From: Pseudomonadota bacterium
GTDB taxonomy: Bacteria > Pseudomonadota > Gammaproteobacteria > Acidiferrobacterales > Acidiferrobacteraceae
Length of the DNA stretch: 37,901 nt
NCBI GenBank assembly: GCA_021785035.1
Contig: JAJYGP010000007.1
Span: 1-37,901, forward strand
Direction: 5' to 3'
Shown here: in pieces, positions 24,122-32,381 of the stretch
Position numbering within the stretch: the first letter of the stretch is position 1
How the letters are laid out: each line of letters begins with the position of its first letter
Made by a program: the position numbers and the translations under genes
Notes under the pieces: model-generated
Told to the model about the DNA's origin: nothing
What the model saw: only the letters and a program-made list of their open reading frames with translations
Database searches by the model: none

Positions 24122-24700
24122 ATGGCCTATCGTCTTACACGCAGTCTTATCGGTCTTGCAACCATCGGACTTTTAGTCAGCGCTCCGGTTCTTGCGACGC
24201 AGTCGCCCTGGTACGGCGGTGTCAATGTCGGATTCAATTCGGGTTTATCGGGATTCGGCAGTTCCACGGGATTCGGTATCTATGGCGGCTATCATCTGCC
24301 AAACCATGTCTGGCGCTTCAAGACAGCCGTCGAAGTCGGCTATGACCATTTCGGCTCGATGAACCAAAATGGCCTCCCAAGCGGATACACCGGCAGCCTG
24401 ACAGGGCACGACATCGCGGCATCCGCCGTGTTTACTTATCCCGTCATGCCGCGCCTGGGCGCCTATTTGCGGGCCGGCCTCGCAGACACCAGTACCTCAT
24501 ATAATGTGAGCGGGCCCGGTTTTTCCGGTTCGGGCTCCGCGTCAGGCATCAACGTGTTGTTTGGTATTGGTGTGAATTATCAGGTCACGCGCCAGATCGG
24601 CGTCCGTGCCGAATACCGTAACACGGGTGTCAGCTCCATCACCGGCGTATCGTCCGGTGGACTAAGCTCTTTCCTGTTGGGCGCCACCTACCAGTTCTAA
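24122..24700 (+). CDS. OmpA-type outer-membrane beta-barrel protein
   Basis: This 192-residue protein has a signal peptide (about 1-25, ending VLA) followed by the start YGGVNVGFNSG that is common in small eight-stranded barrels. Amphipathic strands alternate with Gly/Ser-rich loops. It ends LLGATYQF with the C-terminal phenylalanine required for barrel insertion. It has the barrel only, without a peptidoglycan-binding domain. GGAG lies before the ATG at slightly long spacing. It stands alone between gene-free regions. Porin, adhesin or surface-protection roles are all possible. Confidence 0.82.
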   Translation: MAYRLTRSLIGLATIGLLVSAPVLATQSPWYGGVNVGFNSGLSGFGSSTGFGIYGGYHLPNHVWRFKTAVEVGYDHFGSMNQNGLPSGYTGSLTGHDIAASAVFTYPVMPRLGAYLRAGLADTSTSYNVSGPGFSGSGSASGINVLFGIGVNYQVTRQIGVRAEYRNTGVSSITGVSSGGLSSFLLGATYQF

Positions 24701-24754
24701 GATTTGGGGCCCTAATTGTAGTGGTGCGTAAATGACGAAACGTTATGCCCAGGC

Positions 24755-24900
24755 ATGTCCATGGAGACAACGCCGAGGCTGAATAAGCAGAAGCGTCGGA
24801 TCGTAGGTGAGCTTTGTTCCAAAGGCCTGCATCGGGCCCGGGAATTTGACCGGGCCCGTATTCTGGCGGCACTTGGGTGTATGAAATTTAAGCTCTCGCG
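24755..24900 (+). pseudogene. Remnant of an IS630-type transposase N-terminus
   Basis: A stretch of about 40 codons reads LNKQKRRIVGELCSKGL, then HRAREFDRARILAAL, which resembles the helix-turn-helix start of IS630-family transposases (LT..ER..L..LV..G...AR...RARILL). The resemblance stops after ALG, and no catalytic part follows. The piece contains an inverted repeat, CGGGCCCGG (24833-24841) with CCGGGCCCG (24850-24858). I judge it a small decayed fragment; the match is by eye only. Confidence 0.35.
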
Positions 24901-24902
24901 CC

Positions 24903-25392
24903 TCATGCTCCCGGCAGGTGCAGCAAATCGGTCACGCCGAGATCGATACCCTGCTGACTGAAAAGTGTTGTGACCTGCCCGCGGTGGTGGGTCTGATGGT
25001 TAAAAAGTGGGCAACCACCAATCCGAGAGGGTAAGTACGCGACTTGCGGTTTGTTATGCCCGTAAAGCGTAAAGAGCACACAACGTCATTAGGCGTAAGT
25101 ACTTTAGCCCACGCGACGATACGCGCGTCGTCTTGCGCGCGGTCTCTTTGCAAATCGAAAAAATCCGAAGAGAGCTCCTGATTCAAAGAAATACACAGGA
25201 CGGGTTCGCATGCAAACCGTGCGAGCCAACCCCGGTCGGCTAGTCAAATATGATTCAGTGTTCCGTGTACGGATCGAAAAAGACGCCCACATTTCGCTTG
25301 CGCTGTTTATCTGCCAGCCACGCGCAGGCCGCGTATAGCCGCTCATTCATCCAGCGATTGTAACAAGCCATGATTTCCGCATAGGGCATCAT
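24903..25392 (-). pseudogene. DinB-family protein, pseudogene with two frameshifts and a stop
   Basis: Read on the minus strand in three joined frames, this gives a nearly full DinB-family protein (about 163 codons). Frame one has PYAEIMACYNRWMNERLYAA, ending near FFDPY. Frame two begins GTLNH, then an in-frame TGA (25244-25246), then LADRGWLARF and LNQELSSDFFDLQRDRA to YPLGLVVAHF. Frame three reads NHQTHHRGQVTTLFSQQGID and ends HLPGA at 24903. The first shift is a one-base loss near 25262-25272. The second is consistent with loss of one T in the run at 25002-25006. DinB proteins are metal-binding, thiol-transferase-like. Three lesions make a dead gene far more likely than sequencing error. 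Confidence 0.75.
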
Positions 25393-25723
25393 CCCGCAGC
25401 CACCAGCGCCATCGTCTCGCCCCTTCTTTGACCCAAGCGTCATACTGTGTCTTCACCGTGAATGGAGGTGATGCGCCGTTCACATTTCACCTGCCGCCCC
25501 TTTACACAGCCATACGCATGGAACCGAAGGTGCAGACGAATCGCTGACTGAACGGCGCCCCGACAACGCAGGCCGCGCCCGTGAATCCATTTTGGCATAA
25601 CGTTTAAAAACCGCCAATCGCGCCTCTCTAAAGGATCCAAACTTGTCCAAATCCAGACTATACTGCATGCAGGAATAGAGGTAGTCTGATTCCTAATAAT
25701 TTCTCAAAAACTACAAAGGAAGG
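25393..25723. other. Stretch of about 330 bases without a supported gene
   Basis: Short open frames on the minus strand here have no ribosome site and no recognisable family. The last 40 bases before 25724 are AT-rich and hold the ribosome site AAAGGAAGG of the YbjQ-type gene. Nothing else is recognised. Confidence 0.4.
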
Positions 25724-25729
25724 ATGTTC

Positions 25730-26050
25730 ATGATCGTTGTCACAAGTGAGATTATTGCTGGCCATCGCGTGCGGGAGACCAAGGGACAGTGCTTTGGGGT
25801 GGTCGTGCGTAGTCGCGGTTTGGGAGGCAACATGACAGCTGCTTTTCGTTCCCTCACGGGCGGCGAAATTCCCGAATACACCCAGCTTCTGGAGGATGCG
25901 CGCCGTCAGGCGGTGGATCGGTTGACAAAAAACGCGAAGGCCATGGGCGCAAACGCGGTCGTTATGATGCGCTTTGATTCCTCCGAGATCGGGCAGACCA
26001 TGAGTGAGGTTGTCGCCTACGGAACAGCGGTGGTCGTAGAGTCGCTGTAA
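25730..26050 (+). CDS. YbjQ/UPF0145-family protein
   Basis: The product has 106 residues and the family core: VVTSEIIAGHRVRETKGQCFGVVVRS near the start and ARRQAVDRLTKNAKAMGANAVVMMRFDSSEI in the middle, ending in a strand with AYGTAVVVE. YbjQ proteins form small pentameric rings of unknown role. I prefer ATG 25730 to ATG 25724 on ribosome-site spacing; both are possible. The stop overlaps the start of the next gene by one base (TAATG), so they are coupled. Confidence 0.85.
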   Translation: MIVVTSEIIAGHRVRETKGQCFGVVVRSRGLGGNMTAAFRSLTGGEIPEYTQLLEDARRQAVDRLTKNAKAMGANAVVMMRFDSSEIGQTMSEVVAYGTAVVVESL

Positions 26051-26349
26051 TGTTGCGTATCGTCATTTTCCTCATCGGTTGTGGGTTGCTCGTCGGGGCG
26101 CTTGTAGCGATGCGTAGCGGTGACTCCCAGTGGTTCTCGTTTGCGCTGTCAGGCCTTCTTTTGGCGGGCGGCGTCCTCATCGAACGCTGGCGCTACAAGC
26201 CCATACGCAAAAGCCGCCCGGGTCAGCCATGGCAAGCTACCGGCGAACGTTTTGTCGACACGGAAACGAATACAGTTGTGGAGGTTTATTTCGATCCATC
26301 GACAGGCGAGCGGAGCTACGTGGATACCGACCAGCTCGCACCGCCCTAA
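26050..26349 (+). CDS. Small protein with two membrane helices
   Basis: The 99-residue product has two membrane segments (about residues 3-21 and 27-43) with a short turn, then a basic stretch and a soluble C-terminal tail containing TVVEVYFDPSTGERSYVDTD. The tail looks like a small conserved domain but I cannot name it. It is translationally coupled to the YbjQ-type gene, which suggests that the two act together, perhaps at the membrane. Confidence 0.7.
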   Translation: MLRIVIFLIGCGLLVGALVAMRSGDSQWFSFALSGLLLAGGVLIERWRYKPIRKSRPGQPWQATGERFVDTETNTVVEVYFDPSTGERSYVDTDQLAPP

Positions 26350-26363
26350 GGAGCCCCCGACGT

Positions 26364-26414
26364 GTCTGGTCTCGACCGCAGGCATACACGGGATGCCTGC
26401 GGTCGAGACCAGAC
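26364..26414. repeat. Perfect 22-bp inverted repeat with a 7-base loop
   Basis: The left arm covers 26364-26385 (starting GTCTGGTCTCGACC) and the right arm 26393-26414; they are exactly complementary around ACACGGG. It begins 15 bases after the stop of the two-TM gene. No T-run follows (GCCGCACC), so it is not a standard terminator. Transcribed, it would form a very stable hairpin. Two smaller hairpins follow closely, GCACC/GGTGC and GCCTCC/GGAGGC. Confidence 0.85.
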
Positions 26415-26797
26415 GCCGCACCCTGACAAGGTGCCCGGGGCCAAAAGGGCTGCGCGCACGGGGTCGCGCTGCGCGCTGCTACCCACGAACCCGTGCCACG
26501 AGCCTCCGAGGAGGCCATAACCGCAAGAGCGGGTGTCGCGCATTCTTTAAGCCCCCAAGCCTCGTCGCATGCCTCCCCTCCATCGTTTCGAGATATCGCG
26601 GTATCAGACACGCCCGGGCAAGACACGCACGGCTCAACCACATATGCAGCGCGACGTCTCGTCAGGGCGACGCGCTAGACTGGGTCGCGCGCTCATTAAC
26701 TTGATTGTGGCAATGCCAAACATCATGTAAGTTAAGGATTATAGTGAGTATTTAACCCCATTTCTTGCGCTTTTCTGGACCCTGCTACACTTAGCCC
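26415..26797. other. GC-rich non-coding stretch with several hairpins, then the pilT-type gene's upstream region
   Basis: No credible gene is seen. The first 250 bases hold short inverted repeats. The last 100 bases are AT-rich. TACACT near 26785 is a possible -10 hexamer for the PilT-type gene, only a few bases before its ATG, which would give a very short leader. Confidence 0.4.
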
Positions 26798-27901
26798 ATG
26801 ACTACGACCGCAACAACGGCAGTTGAACCCCTAGAATGGCTCAGTCAGATCCTCGCCGAGGCCACCCGGTTCGGGGCCTCGGACGTGCATTTTCGGGCCC
26901 GCAATCATCCGGTACTGCGCATAGATGGCGCTTTGCGCGCTTTAGACCAAGTACCGCGGCTCACGGCGGAACGAGTGGCAGAGATCGGCGTCGCACTCAT
27001 GGACGCGCGCCAGCTCGCGCTTTTTGAGCGCGATAATCAAGTGGATTTGTCGCGCGGTTTTAAGGGGATAGGTCGGGTACGAGCGAATATCTTTCGCCAG
27101 CGTGGGACTGTGGCGTTGGTGTTGCGTGTCATCCATAGCGTCGTGCCACCGCTTGCGAGCTTGGGTCTCCCCGAGATCGTGGCGAAGCTCAGCCATTTGG
27201 AGCGGGGCCTGGTGTTGGTGACAGGTTCGAGCGGCTCGGGCAAGACTACGACGCTCGCGGCTCTCGTCAATGAGATCAATGGCCAGCAGACCAAACACGT
27301 CTTGACCATTGAGGATCCGATCGAGTTTCTGTTTGCCGAGCAGAAGTCGTTGATCACCCAGCGCGAAATTGGGATCGATGCCCCGTCTTTCTATGAGGCG
27401 ATGCGGGCCGCGCTTCGAGAGGATCCGGATGTCATTTTGCTCGGCGAGATGCGCGACACAGAGACTATAGAGACGGCCCTTAAGGCCGCGGAGACAGGCC
27501 ATTTCGTGCTGGCGACGGCCCACGCGCCCGCGGCGCCCGAGGCCGTTAATCGCTTAATCACGGCGTTTCCGGCCGAGGCCCAGTCAGCGGTGCGGGTGAA
27601 GGTGGCCCAGAATCTGCGGGCTGTCGTCAGCCAACGCTTACTCCCGCGGGCCGACGGCCAAGGCCGGGCGGTGGCCTGTGAGGTCTTGACGATCTCGGGT
27701 CTGGCGCGCGAATTGATTCAGGATCCGGCGCGCATCAAGGATCTTCCCGAGCTCTTAAAGCGCGGCAGCATCAGTGAGGGCATGCTGGCCTTCGATGTCT
27801 GTTTGCTGGCGCTTGTGAAGGCGAAGAGGATTACGCCGGCGGTCGCGCTGCAGTACGCCTCGAGCCCGACTGACCTACGTCTTAAGATCGAGGGTTTTTA
27901 G
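26798..27901 (+). CDS. PilT/PilU-type retraction ATPase
   Basis: This 367-residue protein is a type IV pilus retraction ATPase of the PilT group. The N-terminal PAS-like part contains ASDVHFRARNHPVLRIDG. The Walker A motif is GSSGSGKT (143-150). TIEDPIEFLF is the Asp box, LREDPDVILLGEMRD the Walker B, and ATAHAP the His box. It powers pilus disassembly, and so twitching and surface movement, relevant for an organism living on solid substrates. The gene stands alone; whether it corresponds to PilT or PilU cannot be settled, since no partner is adjacent. Its end overlaps the convergent TM2-like gene by 20 bases. Confidence 0.9.
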   Translation: MTTTATTAVEPLEWLSQILAEATRFGASDVHFRARNHPVLRIDGALRALDQVPRLTAERVAEIGVALMDARQLALFERDNQVDLSRGFKGIGRVRANIFRQRGTVALVLRVIHSVVPPLASLGLPEIVAKLSHLERGLVLVTGSSGSGKTTTLAALVNEINGQQTKHVLTIEDPIEFLFAEQKSLITQREIGIDAPSFYEAMRAALREDPDVILLGEMRDTETIETALKAAETGHFVLATAHAPAAPEAVNRLITAFPAEAQSAVRVKVAQNLRAVVSQRLLPRADGQGRAVACEVLTISGLARELIQDPARIKDLPELLKRGSISEGMLAFDVCLLALVKAKRITPAVALQYASSPTDLRLKIEGF

Positions 27902-28436
27902 CCCGCTTCTGGTGTTCCGCGTATTCGCGGAGTGCGGCTTCCTGCTCTTGGAACGACTTACCGCGCTTTTTATCCAAGGACGGTTGAGTTTTCAGCGAAT
28001 GCCCCGCCTGTTCCTGGTCCTTGATTGCCAGATACTCGCTGATATCCCGATCTCCGTCGGTATAGCGGCCCCGGTAGCCGGGCGGCGGCGTGGCTTTGGG
28101 GCTCAATAAGAGGGCGACCCGTAAGGCCTTATTGTAGGCTGTCAACCGGCGCTCTAGAGTCGCTGCGTCGACCAGGGCGGCTACCGCCATGATTGCGCCA
28201 AGGCCTGTGGCGTAAGGCCAGGGAGCGAGAGCCGCCGAGGCGCCAAAGACCGTAGAGCCGGCGAGATAGAGGAGCCCAAGACCGCGCTCACGCAGATAGA
28301 AGGCGTGGAGGCCGAGCGGGAACAGGACCCAGAGGCCGTAGGCAAGCGGCCGTTTACGTAGGCGCTTTGTGAGCTCGAGGTTGACGGTCTGGAGGCCGGC
28401 TCCGGCGAAATCCCATTGTTTCCAGGTGTTGGTCAT
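27882..28436 (-). CDS. TM2-like membrane protein with charged cytoplasmic tail
   Basis: The 184-residue product has a soluble N-terminus, two or three membrane segments between about residues 30 and 90 (KRPLAYGLWVLFPLGLHAFYL, then GLGLLYLAGSTVFG and a third weaker one), and a long charged C-terminal tail. The first part resembles the TM2 domain (GxxGxHxFYL and GLLYL). The function of TM2 proteins is not known. It overlaps the pilT-type gene tail to tail. The ribosome site is weak. Confidence 0.65.
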   Translation of the reverse strand: MTNTWKQWDFAGAGLQTVNLELTKRLRKRPLAYGLWVLFPLGLHAFYLRERGLGLLYLAGSTVFGASAALAPWPYATGLGAIMAVAALVDAATLERRLTAYNKALRVALLLSPKATPPPGYRGRYTDGDRDISEYLAIKDQEQAGHSLKTQPSLDKKRGKSFQEQEAALREYAEHQKRAKNPRS

Positions 28437-28496
28437 AAAAGCATTGTATACTATGTGGTCGTATCAGGGCGCCCTACAGGGGGATGGTTGTGAGTC

Positions 28497-29435
28497 ATGG
28501 CTGATCGGCGATTACAGGTATTCCACACGGTGGCGCGGCTCTTGAGCTTTACGAAGGCCGCTGAAACCCTACACATGACCCAGCCGGCCGTAACCTTTCA
28601 GGTGCGGCAACTCGAGGAGTTTTTTAACACTCGACTTTTTGACCGGACCCACAACAGAATTAGTCTCACGACCGCGGGAGAGCGGGTGTTCGAGTACGCC
28701 GAAAGGATTATCGGCCTCTATAACGAGATGAATATCCGGGTTCGGGATATCACCGGAGATGTGTCGGGCGTTCTCATTATCGGCGCCAGCACCACGATCG
28801 CCGAATATGTCCTTCCGGCCTTGCTCGGAGAGTTTCAGGCCCGGCACCCCGACGTACGTATTCGCCTCAGCGTTTCGAACTCGCTTGGGATCGTGCATAT
28901 GGTCGAGAGCAATACCGTCGATATCGGCGTCGTCGAGTCGCCGGTCGCCAACAAGAGCCTCGCCGTCGAGGTCTGTTGGCAAGATCAACTGGTGTTCATT
29001 TGTCGACCCGACCATCCGCTCGCCCGCGCAAAAAGCGTACCGGTACGGGATCTTCTCGAGTTGCCGTTTCTGGCGCGCGAGGAGGGTTCGGGGACCCGTG
29101 AAGTCATCAGCGACTATCTCGCCCAAAACAACCTGCAATGGCACGACCTCAATCTCAGTATGGAGTTTGGGAGTCCGGAGTCCGTAAAGAGCTCGGTCGA
29201 AGGGGGGCTTGGGGTTTCGATTGTTTCGAAGGCGACCGTGGCGAAAGAGTTGAAGCTCGGGACCCTAGTTGCGCTCCCGCTCGATCCCCTGATCGAGCGG
29301 CCGTTCTCGTTTGTCTATCAGCGGCAGAAGTTTCGGCTGCGCGCGGTCGAGGAATTTATGCGATTCATGCGCACGCACTGCGATGAACAGCAGGGGCGCT
29401 TGGACGAGGCGTTCTCTAAGGATTTATTCGTATGA
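28497..29435 (+). CDS. LysR-family transcriptional regulator
   Basis: The 312-residue product is a LysR-type regulator: a winged helix-turn-helix (about 5-62, LSFTKAAETLHMTQPAVTFQVRQLEEFF) and a substrate-binding effector domain from about 90 (VLIIGASTTIAEYVLPALLG). The effector domain resembles the CysB/CbbR-like group that senses metabolites, but the ligand cannot be read from sequence. The TGA overlaps the ATG of the following amidotransferase-like gene, so they are in one operon. It could control that gene or a distant target. Confidence 0.9.
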   Translation: MADRRLQVFHTVARLLSFTKAAETLHMTQPAVTFQVRQLEEFFNTRLFDRTHNRISLTTAGERVFEYAERIIGLYNEMNIRVRDITGDVSGVLIIGASTTIAEYVLPALLGEFQARHPDVRIRLSVSNSLGIVHMVESNTVDIGVVESPVANKSLAVEVCWQDQLVFICRPDHPLARAKSVPVRDLLELPFLAREEGSGTREVISDYLAQNNLQWHDLNLSMEFGSPESVKSSVEGGLGVSIVSKATVAKELKLGTLVALPLDPLIERPFSFVYQRQKFRLRAVEEFMRFMRTHCDEQQGRLDEAFSKDLFV

Positions 29436-30172
29436 AGCAGTTTGCCGTCATTCAGCACACGTACTCGGAATTCTTAGGGCTCATCGAGAACCAGCTCGAA
29501 AAGCGCGATATCGGCTTTGCTTACTTCCGGCCGTTCGTAGGCCAGGACTTGCCGGGGAGCGCCGGCCCGTTTGACGCGCTTTTTATATTGGGTGGCCAGC
29601 ACCCGCCGGGTGACCACAAGAGCAATCCTTGGCACGACGACGAACTGAAACTGTTCGGTATCTTCCGGGAAGCGAAGCGCCCGGCCGTGGGTCTTGGCTA
29701 TGGTGCGCTTGTGTTGGCCGAATATGAAGGGGCCGAGCTTTCGAGCGAGCCCTTGCATAACGCCTACTGGACCACGGCGCACAAGACCCAGGCGGGTCAT
29801 GACGATGCGCTCGCGCAAGCGGTCGATGGGCGGCCGGTGCTGGTGATGGCGAACGGGGGCGCCACGCTTCCGGCTGGGCTCGAGCCCATCGTGGTCGATG
29901 ACGATGGTCGTTGGATCGCGATTCGTCCAGACCCCCTAGCCTATGGTCTTTTGTTTCGTCCGGAACTGAAGCCCGGCATGATTGAAGATATGATCATGGA
30001 GGCCAAACGCAAGACGCCGGCCGATATCGCCGAGCTGTTGGCGCAAGCGCGCCATCATTGGCGGGACATGCAGCAGACGACAGATCAGGTGATTGTGGCC
30101 CTGGTCAAAGAGCTCGATCTCATGGCTGAGCGCCGCAAGATGCCAGTCTTTCGTTTAAATATCAGTGAGTAA
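29432..30172 (+). CDS. Glutamine-amidotransferase-fold protein lacking catalytic Cys and His
   Basis: This 246-residue protein has the class I glutamine amidotransferase fold, but the nucleophile elbow reads RPAVGLGYGALVLAE: the position of the catalytic cysteine (GxCxG) is Gly89. The histidine motif reads AYGLLFRPELKPGMI, so the His of FHPE is Arg176, while Glu178 stays. The fold is otherwise intact (FILGGQHPPGD for the oxyanion strand). It should not hydrolyse glutamine and is a probable pseudoenzyme, perhaps a sensor or binding partner. A charged helical tail of about 60 residues follows. It is coupled to the LysR gene by an ATGA overlap. Confidence 0.8.
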   Translation: MKQFAVIQHTYSEFLGLIENQLEKRDIGFAYFRPFVGQDLPGSAGPFDALFILGGQHPPGDHKSNPWHDDELKLFGIFREAKRPAVGLGYGALVLAEYEGAELSSEPLHNAYWTTAHKTQAGHDDALAQAVDGRPVLVMANGGATLPAGLEPIVVDDDGRWIAIRPDPLAYGLLFRPELKPGMIEDMIMEAKRKTPADIAELLAQARHHWRDMQQTTDQVIVALVKELDLMAERRKMPVFRLNISE

Positions 30173-30175
30173 GGT

Positions 30176-30520
30176 ATGGATCGCCTCGAAAAGCGCGTGC
30201 TCACGGTAGTCCGCGATTTGCCGGAAGATGCGCAGGCCCAGGTGCTTGCGTTTGCCGAATTTCTGCAGAGTCGCCTGGCGATTCCAGCGACGCCCACCGA
30301 GCCTGTCACGATTCCACGCCCTGGTGATGAGAGCGTGGTGAAGGCTATCAAGCGGCTGGCGGCCACCTACCCGATGTTGGACCGCGGCAAGATGTTAAAC
30401 GAGACCTCGACGCTCATGACTCAGAACGTTTTGGGGGGCAGGGAGACAGTCGAAGTCATCAACGATCTTGAGGCCCTGTTTCGGGCCCATTTCGAGGCCT
30501 ATCGGAAGTCCCAGGGTTAG
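30176..30520 (+). CDS. Small helical protein, DUF2281-like start
   Basis: The 114-residue product starts LEKRVLTVVRDLPEDAQAQVLAFAEFLQSRL, similar to the DUF2281-type segment found in some antitoxin-like proteins. The rest (KRLAATYPMLDRGKMLNETSTLMTQNVL) is helical and unfamiliar. It follows the amidotransferase-like gene by three bases and is probably in the same operon. No toxin partner is adjacent, so the antitoxin idea has no further support. Confidence 0.6.
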   Translation: MDRLEKRVLTVVRDLPEDAQAQVLAFAEFLQSRLAIPATPTEPVTIPRPGDESVVKAIKRLAATYPMLDRGKMLNETSTLMTQNVLGGRETVEVINDLEALFRAHFEAYRKSQG

Positions 30521-30558
30521 CGGTCGCTTTCTACTCTGATACACTCCCCGGCTCTATG

Positions 30559-31176
30559 ATGACGCGCATTAAAATTTGTGGCATCACCCGCCTGGCCGAT
30601 GCCGAGGGGGCGGTGGAGGCCGGCGCGCAGGCCATCGGTCTCGTTTTTTACGGACAGAGTCCGCGGGTCGTGGACGTGGCCGTAGCGCGGGCCATTGTGG
30701 CTTCGCTCCCGCCGTTTGTGGCGAGTGTCGCGCTGTTTGTGAATGCGGGCACCGACGAGATCGCCAAGATCGTGGATTATGTGCGGCCCACGAGCTTGCA
30801 GTTTCACGGAGCGGAGTCGCCCGAGGACTGTAACTTGCACGGCCTACCTTACCTTAAGGCGATACGGATGACCGACGATGTCGACTTGCTTGCGGCCGAA
30901 CGCCGGTACGAGACGGCGCAAGGCCTGTTGCTTGACGCCTACCAGAAGGACCGGCCCGGCGGAACCGGCGTGGTATTCGATTGGAGTCGAATACCACCTA
31001 CTCTCCGTAAACCCGTGATTCTTGCGGGGGGGCTTGATGCCGATAACGTCCAGGTGGCGATTGCCGCAGTGCACCCCTACGCGGTCGACGTGAGTAGTGG
31101 TGTGGAGAGTGCGCCCGGCATCAAGGATCGCGGGCGGATGCAGGGATTTTGTCGCCGAGTGCAGGAGGTATCGTGA
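30559..31176 (+). CDS. trpF: Phosphoribosylanthranilate isomerase TrpF
   Basis: This 205-residue TIM barrel catalyses the third step of tryptophan synthesis, isomerising phosphoribosylanthranilate. KICGITR near the start carries the catalytic cysteine, and LLLDAY and AGGLDADNV hold the catalytic Asp and phosphate-binding loop. Two ATG codons stand in tandem (30556, 30559); either may be used. The stop overlaps the trpB start (GTGA). It begins the trpFBA-accD-folC block. Confidence 0.94.
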   Translation: MTRIKICGITRLADAEGAVEAGAQAIGLVFYGQSPRVVDVAVARAIVASLPPFVASVALFVNAGTDEIAKIVDYVRPTSLQFHGAESPEDCNLHGLPYLKAIRMTDDVDLLAAERRYETAQGLLLDAYQKDRPGGTGVVFDWSRIPPTLRKPVILAGGLDADNVQVAIAAVHPYAVDVSSGVESAPGIKDRGRMQGFCRRVQEVS

Positions 31177-32381
31177 GCTACGACCAACCGGACGAGCACG
31201 GCCATTTCGGGGTGTATGGGGGACAATTTGTCGCGGAGACCCTTATGGGTCCGTTGGCGCTCCTTACCGAGGCCTACCAGAACGCCCGCCGAGATCCGGA
31301 TTTTCAGGCGGAACTGGCCGCTGATTTTAGGGATTACATCGGACGCCCCTCGCCCCTCTATTGGGCGCGCCGTCTGAGCGCCGAAGTGGGCGGGGCGCGC
31401 ATTTATTTAAAGCGCGAGGACCTCAATCATACCGGTGCGCACAAGGTCAATAACACCATAGGACAAGCTTTACTCGCCAAGCGCATGGGCAAGAAGCGTC
31501 TCATCGCCGAGACTGGGGCCGGCCAGCACGGCGTGGCGACAGCGACGGTGGCCGCGCGACTCGGGTTATCCTGCGCTATTTACATGGGCGCCGAGGATAT
31601 CGTGCGTCAGGCCCCGAATGTGCGGCGGATGCGCCTTTTGGGTGCTGAAGTGGTGAGTGTGACGCTCGGCTCCCGGACCTTGAAGGATGCCATGAACGAG
31701 GCGATGCGGGATTGGGCGACCACCGTGGATGACACCTTTTATGTCATAGGATCGGTGAGTGGTCCTCATCCGTACCCGATGATGGTGCGCGACTTTCAGG
31801 CAGTGATCGGACGGGAGGCGCGCGCGCAGATCTTAGAACAGGAAGGACGTTTGCCCGAGGCGCTCGTAGCCTGCGTGGGTGGCGGTTCCAATGCCATGGG
31901 GCTCTTTTACGCCTTTTTGGAGGATCAGGGCGTCGCCTTGTATGGGGTCGAGGCGGCCGGGGCGGGTCTCGATTCGGGACGTCACGCGGCCCCCTTGACG
32001 GCCGGGGCCGGGCGCGGGGTGCTCCATGGAACGCGCAGCTATCTGATGTTTGACGGCGATGGCCAAATTTCCGGCACTCACTCTATTTCCGCGGGCCTTG
32101 ATTATCCCGGCGTAGGTCCGGAACATGCTTGGCTTAAGGACAGCGGTCGAGCCCACTATGTCGCGGTCGATGATAAGGCCGCTTTGGCGGCTTTTCATCA
32201 TTTGACTCGGCTTGAGGGGATCTTGCCGGCCCTGGAATCGAGCCATGCGCTAGCCTATGCCGAGCAGCTCGCGGTCAAGCTCGGACCTAAGGCTGCGATC
32301 GTGGTCAACCTTTCGGGTCGCGGTGACAAAGATGTCGAAACGGTAGCGGCCCACGAGGGGACAGTGTCGTGTCACGGCTAA
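31173..32381 (+). CDS. trpB: Tryptophan synthase beta chain TrpB
   Basis: This 402-residue PLP enzyme joins indole and serine. The cofactor lysine is K91 in [10 protein letters not shown], and GGGSNAMG is the phosphate-binding loop. The N-terminus [17 protein letters not shown] matches the standard family. I use GTG 31173, preceded by AGGAGG, although the frame stays open upstream. It overlaps both trpF (GTGA) and trpA (13 bases), as expected for subunits made in equal amounts. Confidence 0.95.
   Translation: MSYDQPDEHGHFGVYGGQFVAETLMGPLALLTEAYQNARRDPDFQAELAADFRDYIGRPSPLYWARRLSAEVGGARIYLKREDLNHTGAHKVNNTIGQALLAKRMGKKRLIAETGAGQHGVATATVAARLGLSCAIYMGAEDIVRQAPNVRRMRLLGAEVVSVTLGSRTLKDAMNEAMRDWATTVDDTFYVIGSVSGPHPYPMMVRDFQAVIGREARAQILEQEGRLPEALVACVGGGSNAMGLFYAFLEDQGVALYGVEAAGAGLDSGRHAAPLTAGAGRGVLHGTRSYLMFDGDGQISGTHSISAGLDYPGVGPEHAWLKDSGRAHYVAVDDKAALAAFHHLTRLEGILPALESSHALAYAEQLAVKLGPKAAIVVNLSGRGDKDVETVAAHEGTVSCHG

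Noticed and set aside
26120-26704. Long plus-strand open frame of 194 codons across the end of the two-TM gene and the inverted repeat
   Set aside because: Its first half is a shifted frame of the two-TM gene, the rest runs through the inverted repeat, and it has no ribosome site or recognisable domain.
30176-30520. Possible antitoxin because of a DUF2281-like start
   Set aside because: No toxin-type gene is adjacent; the neighbours are the amidotransferase-like gene and trpF.
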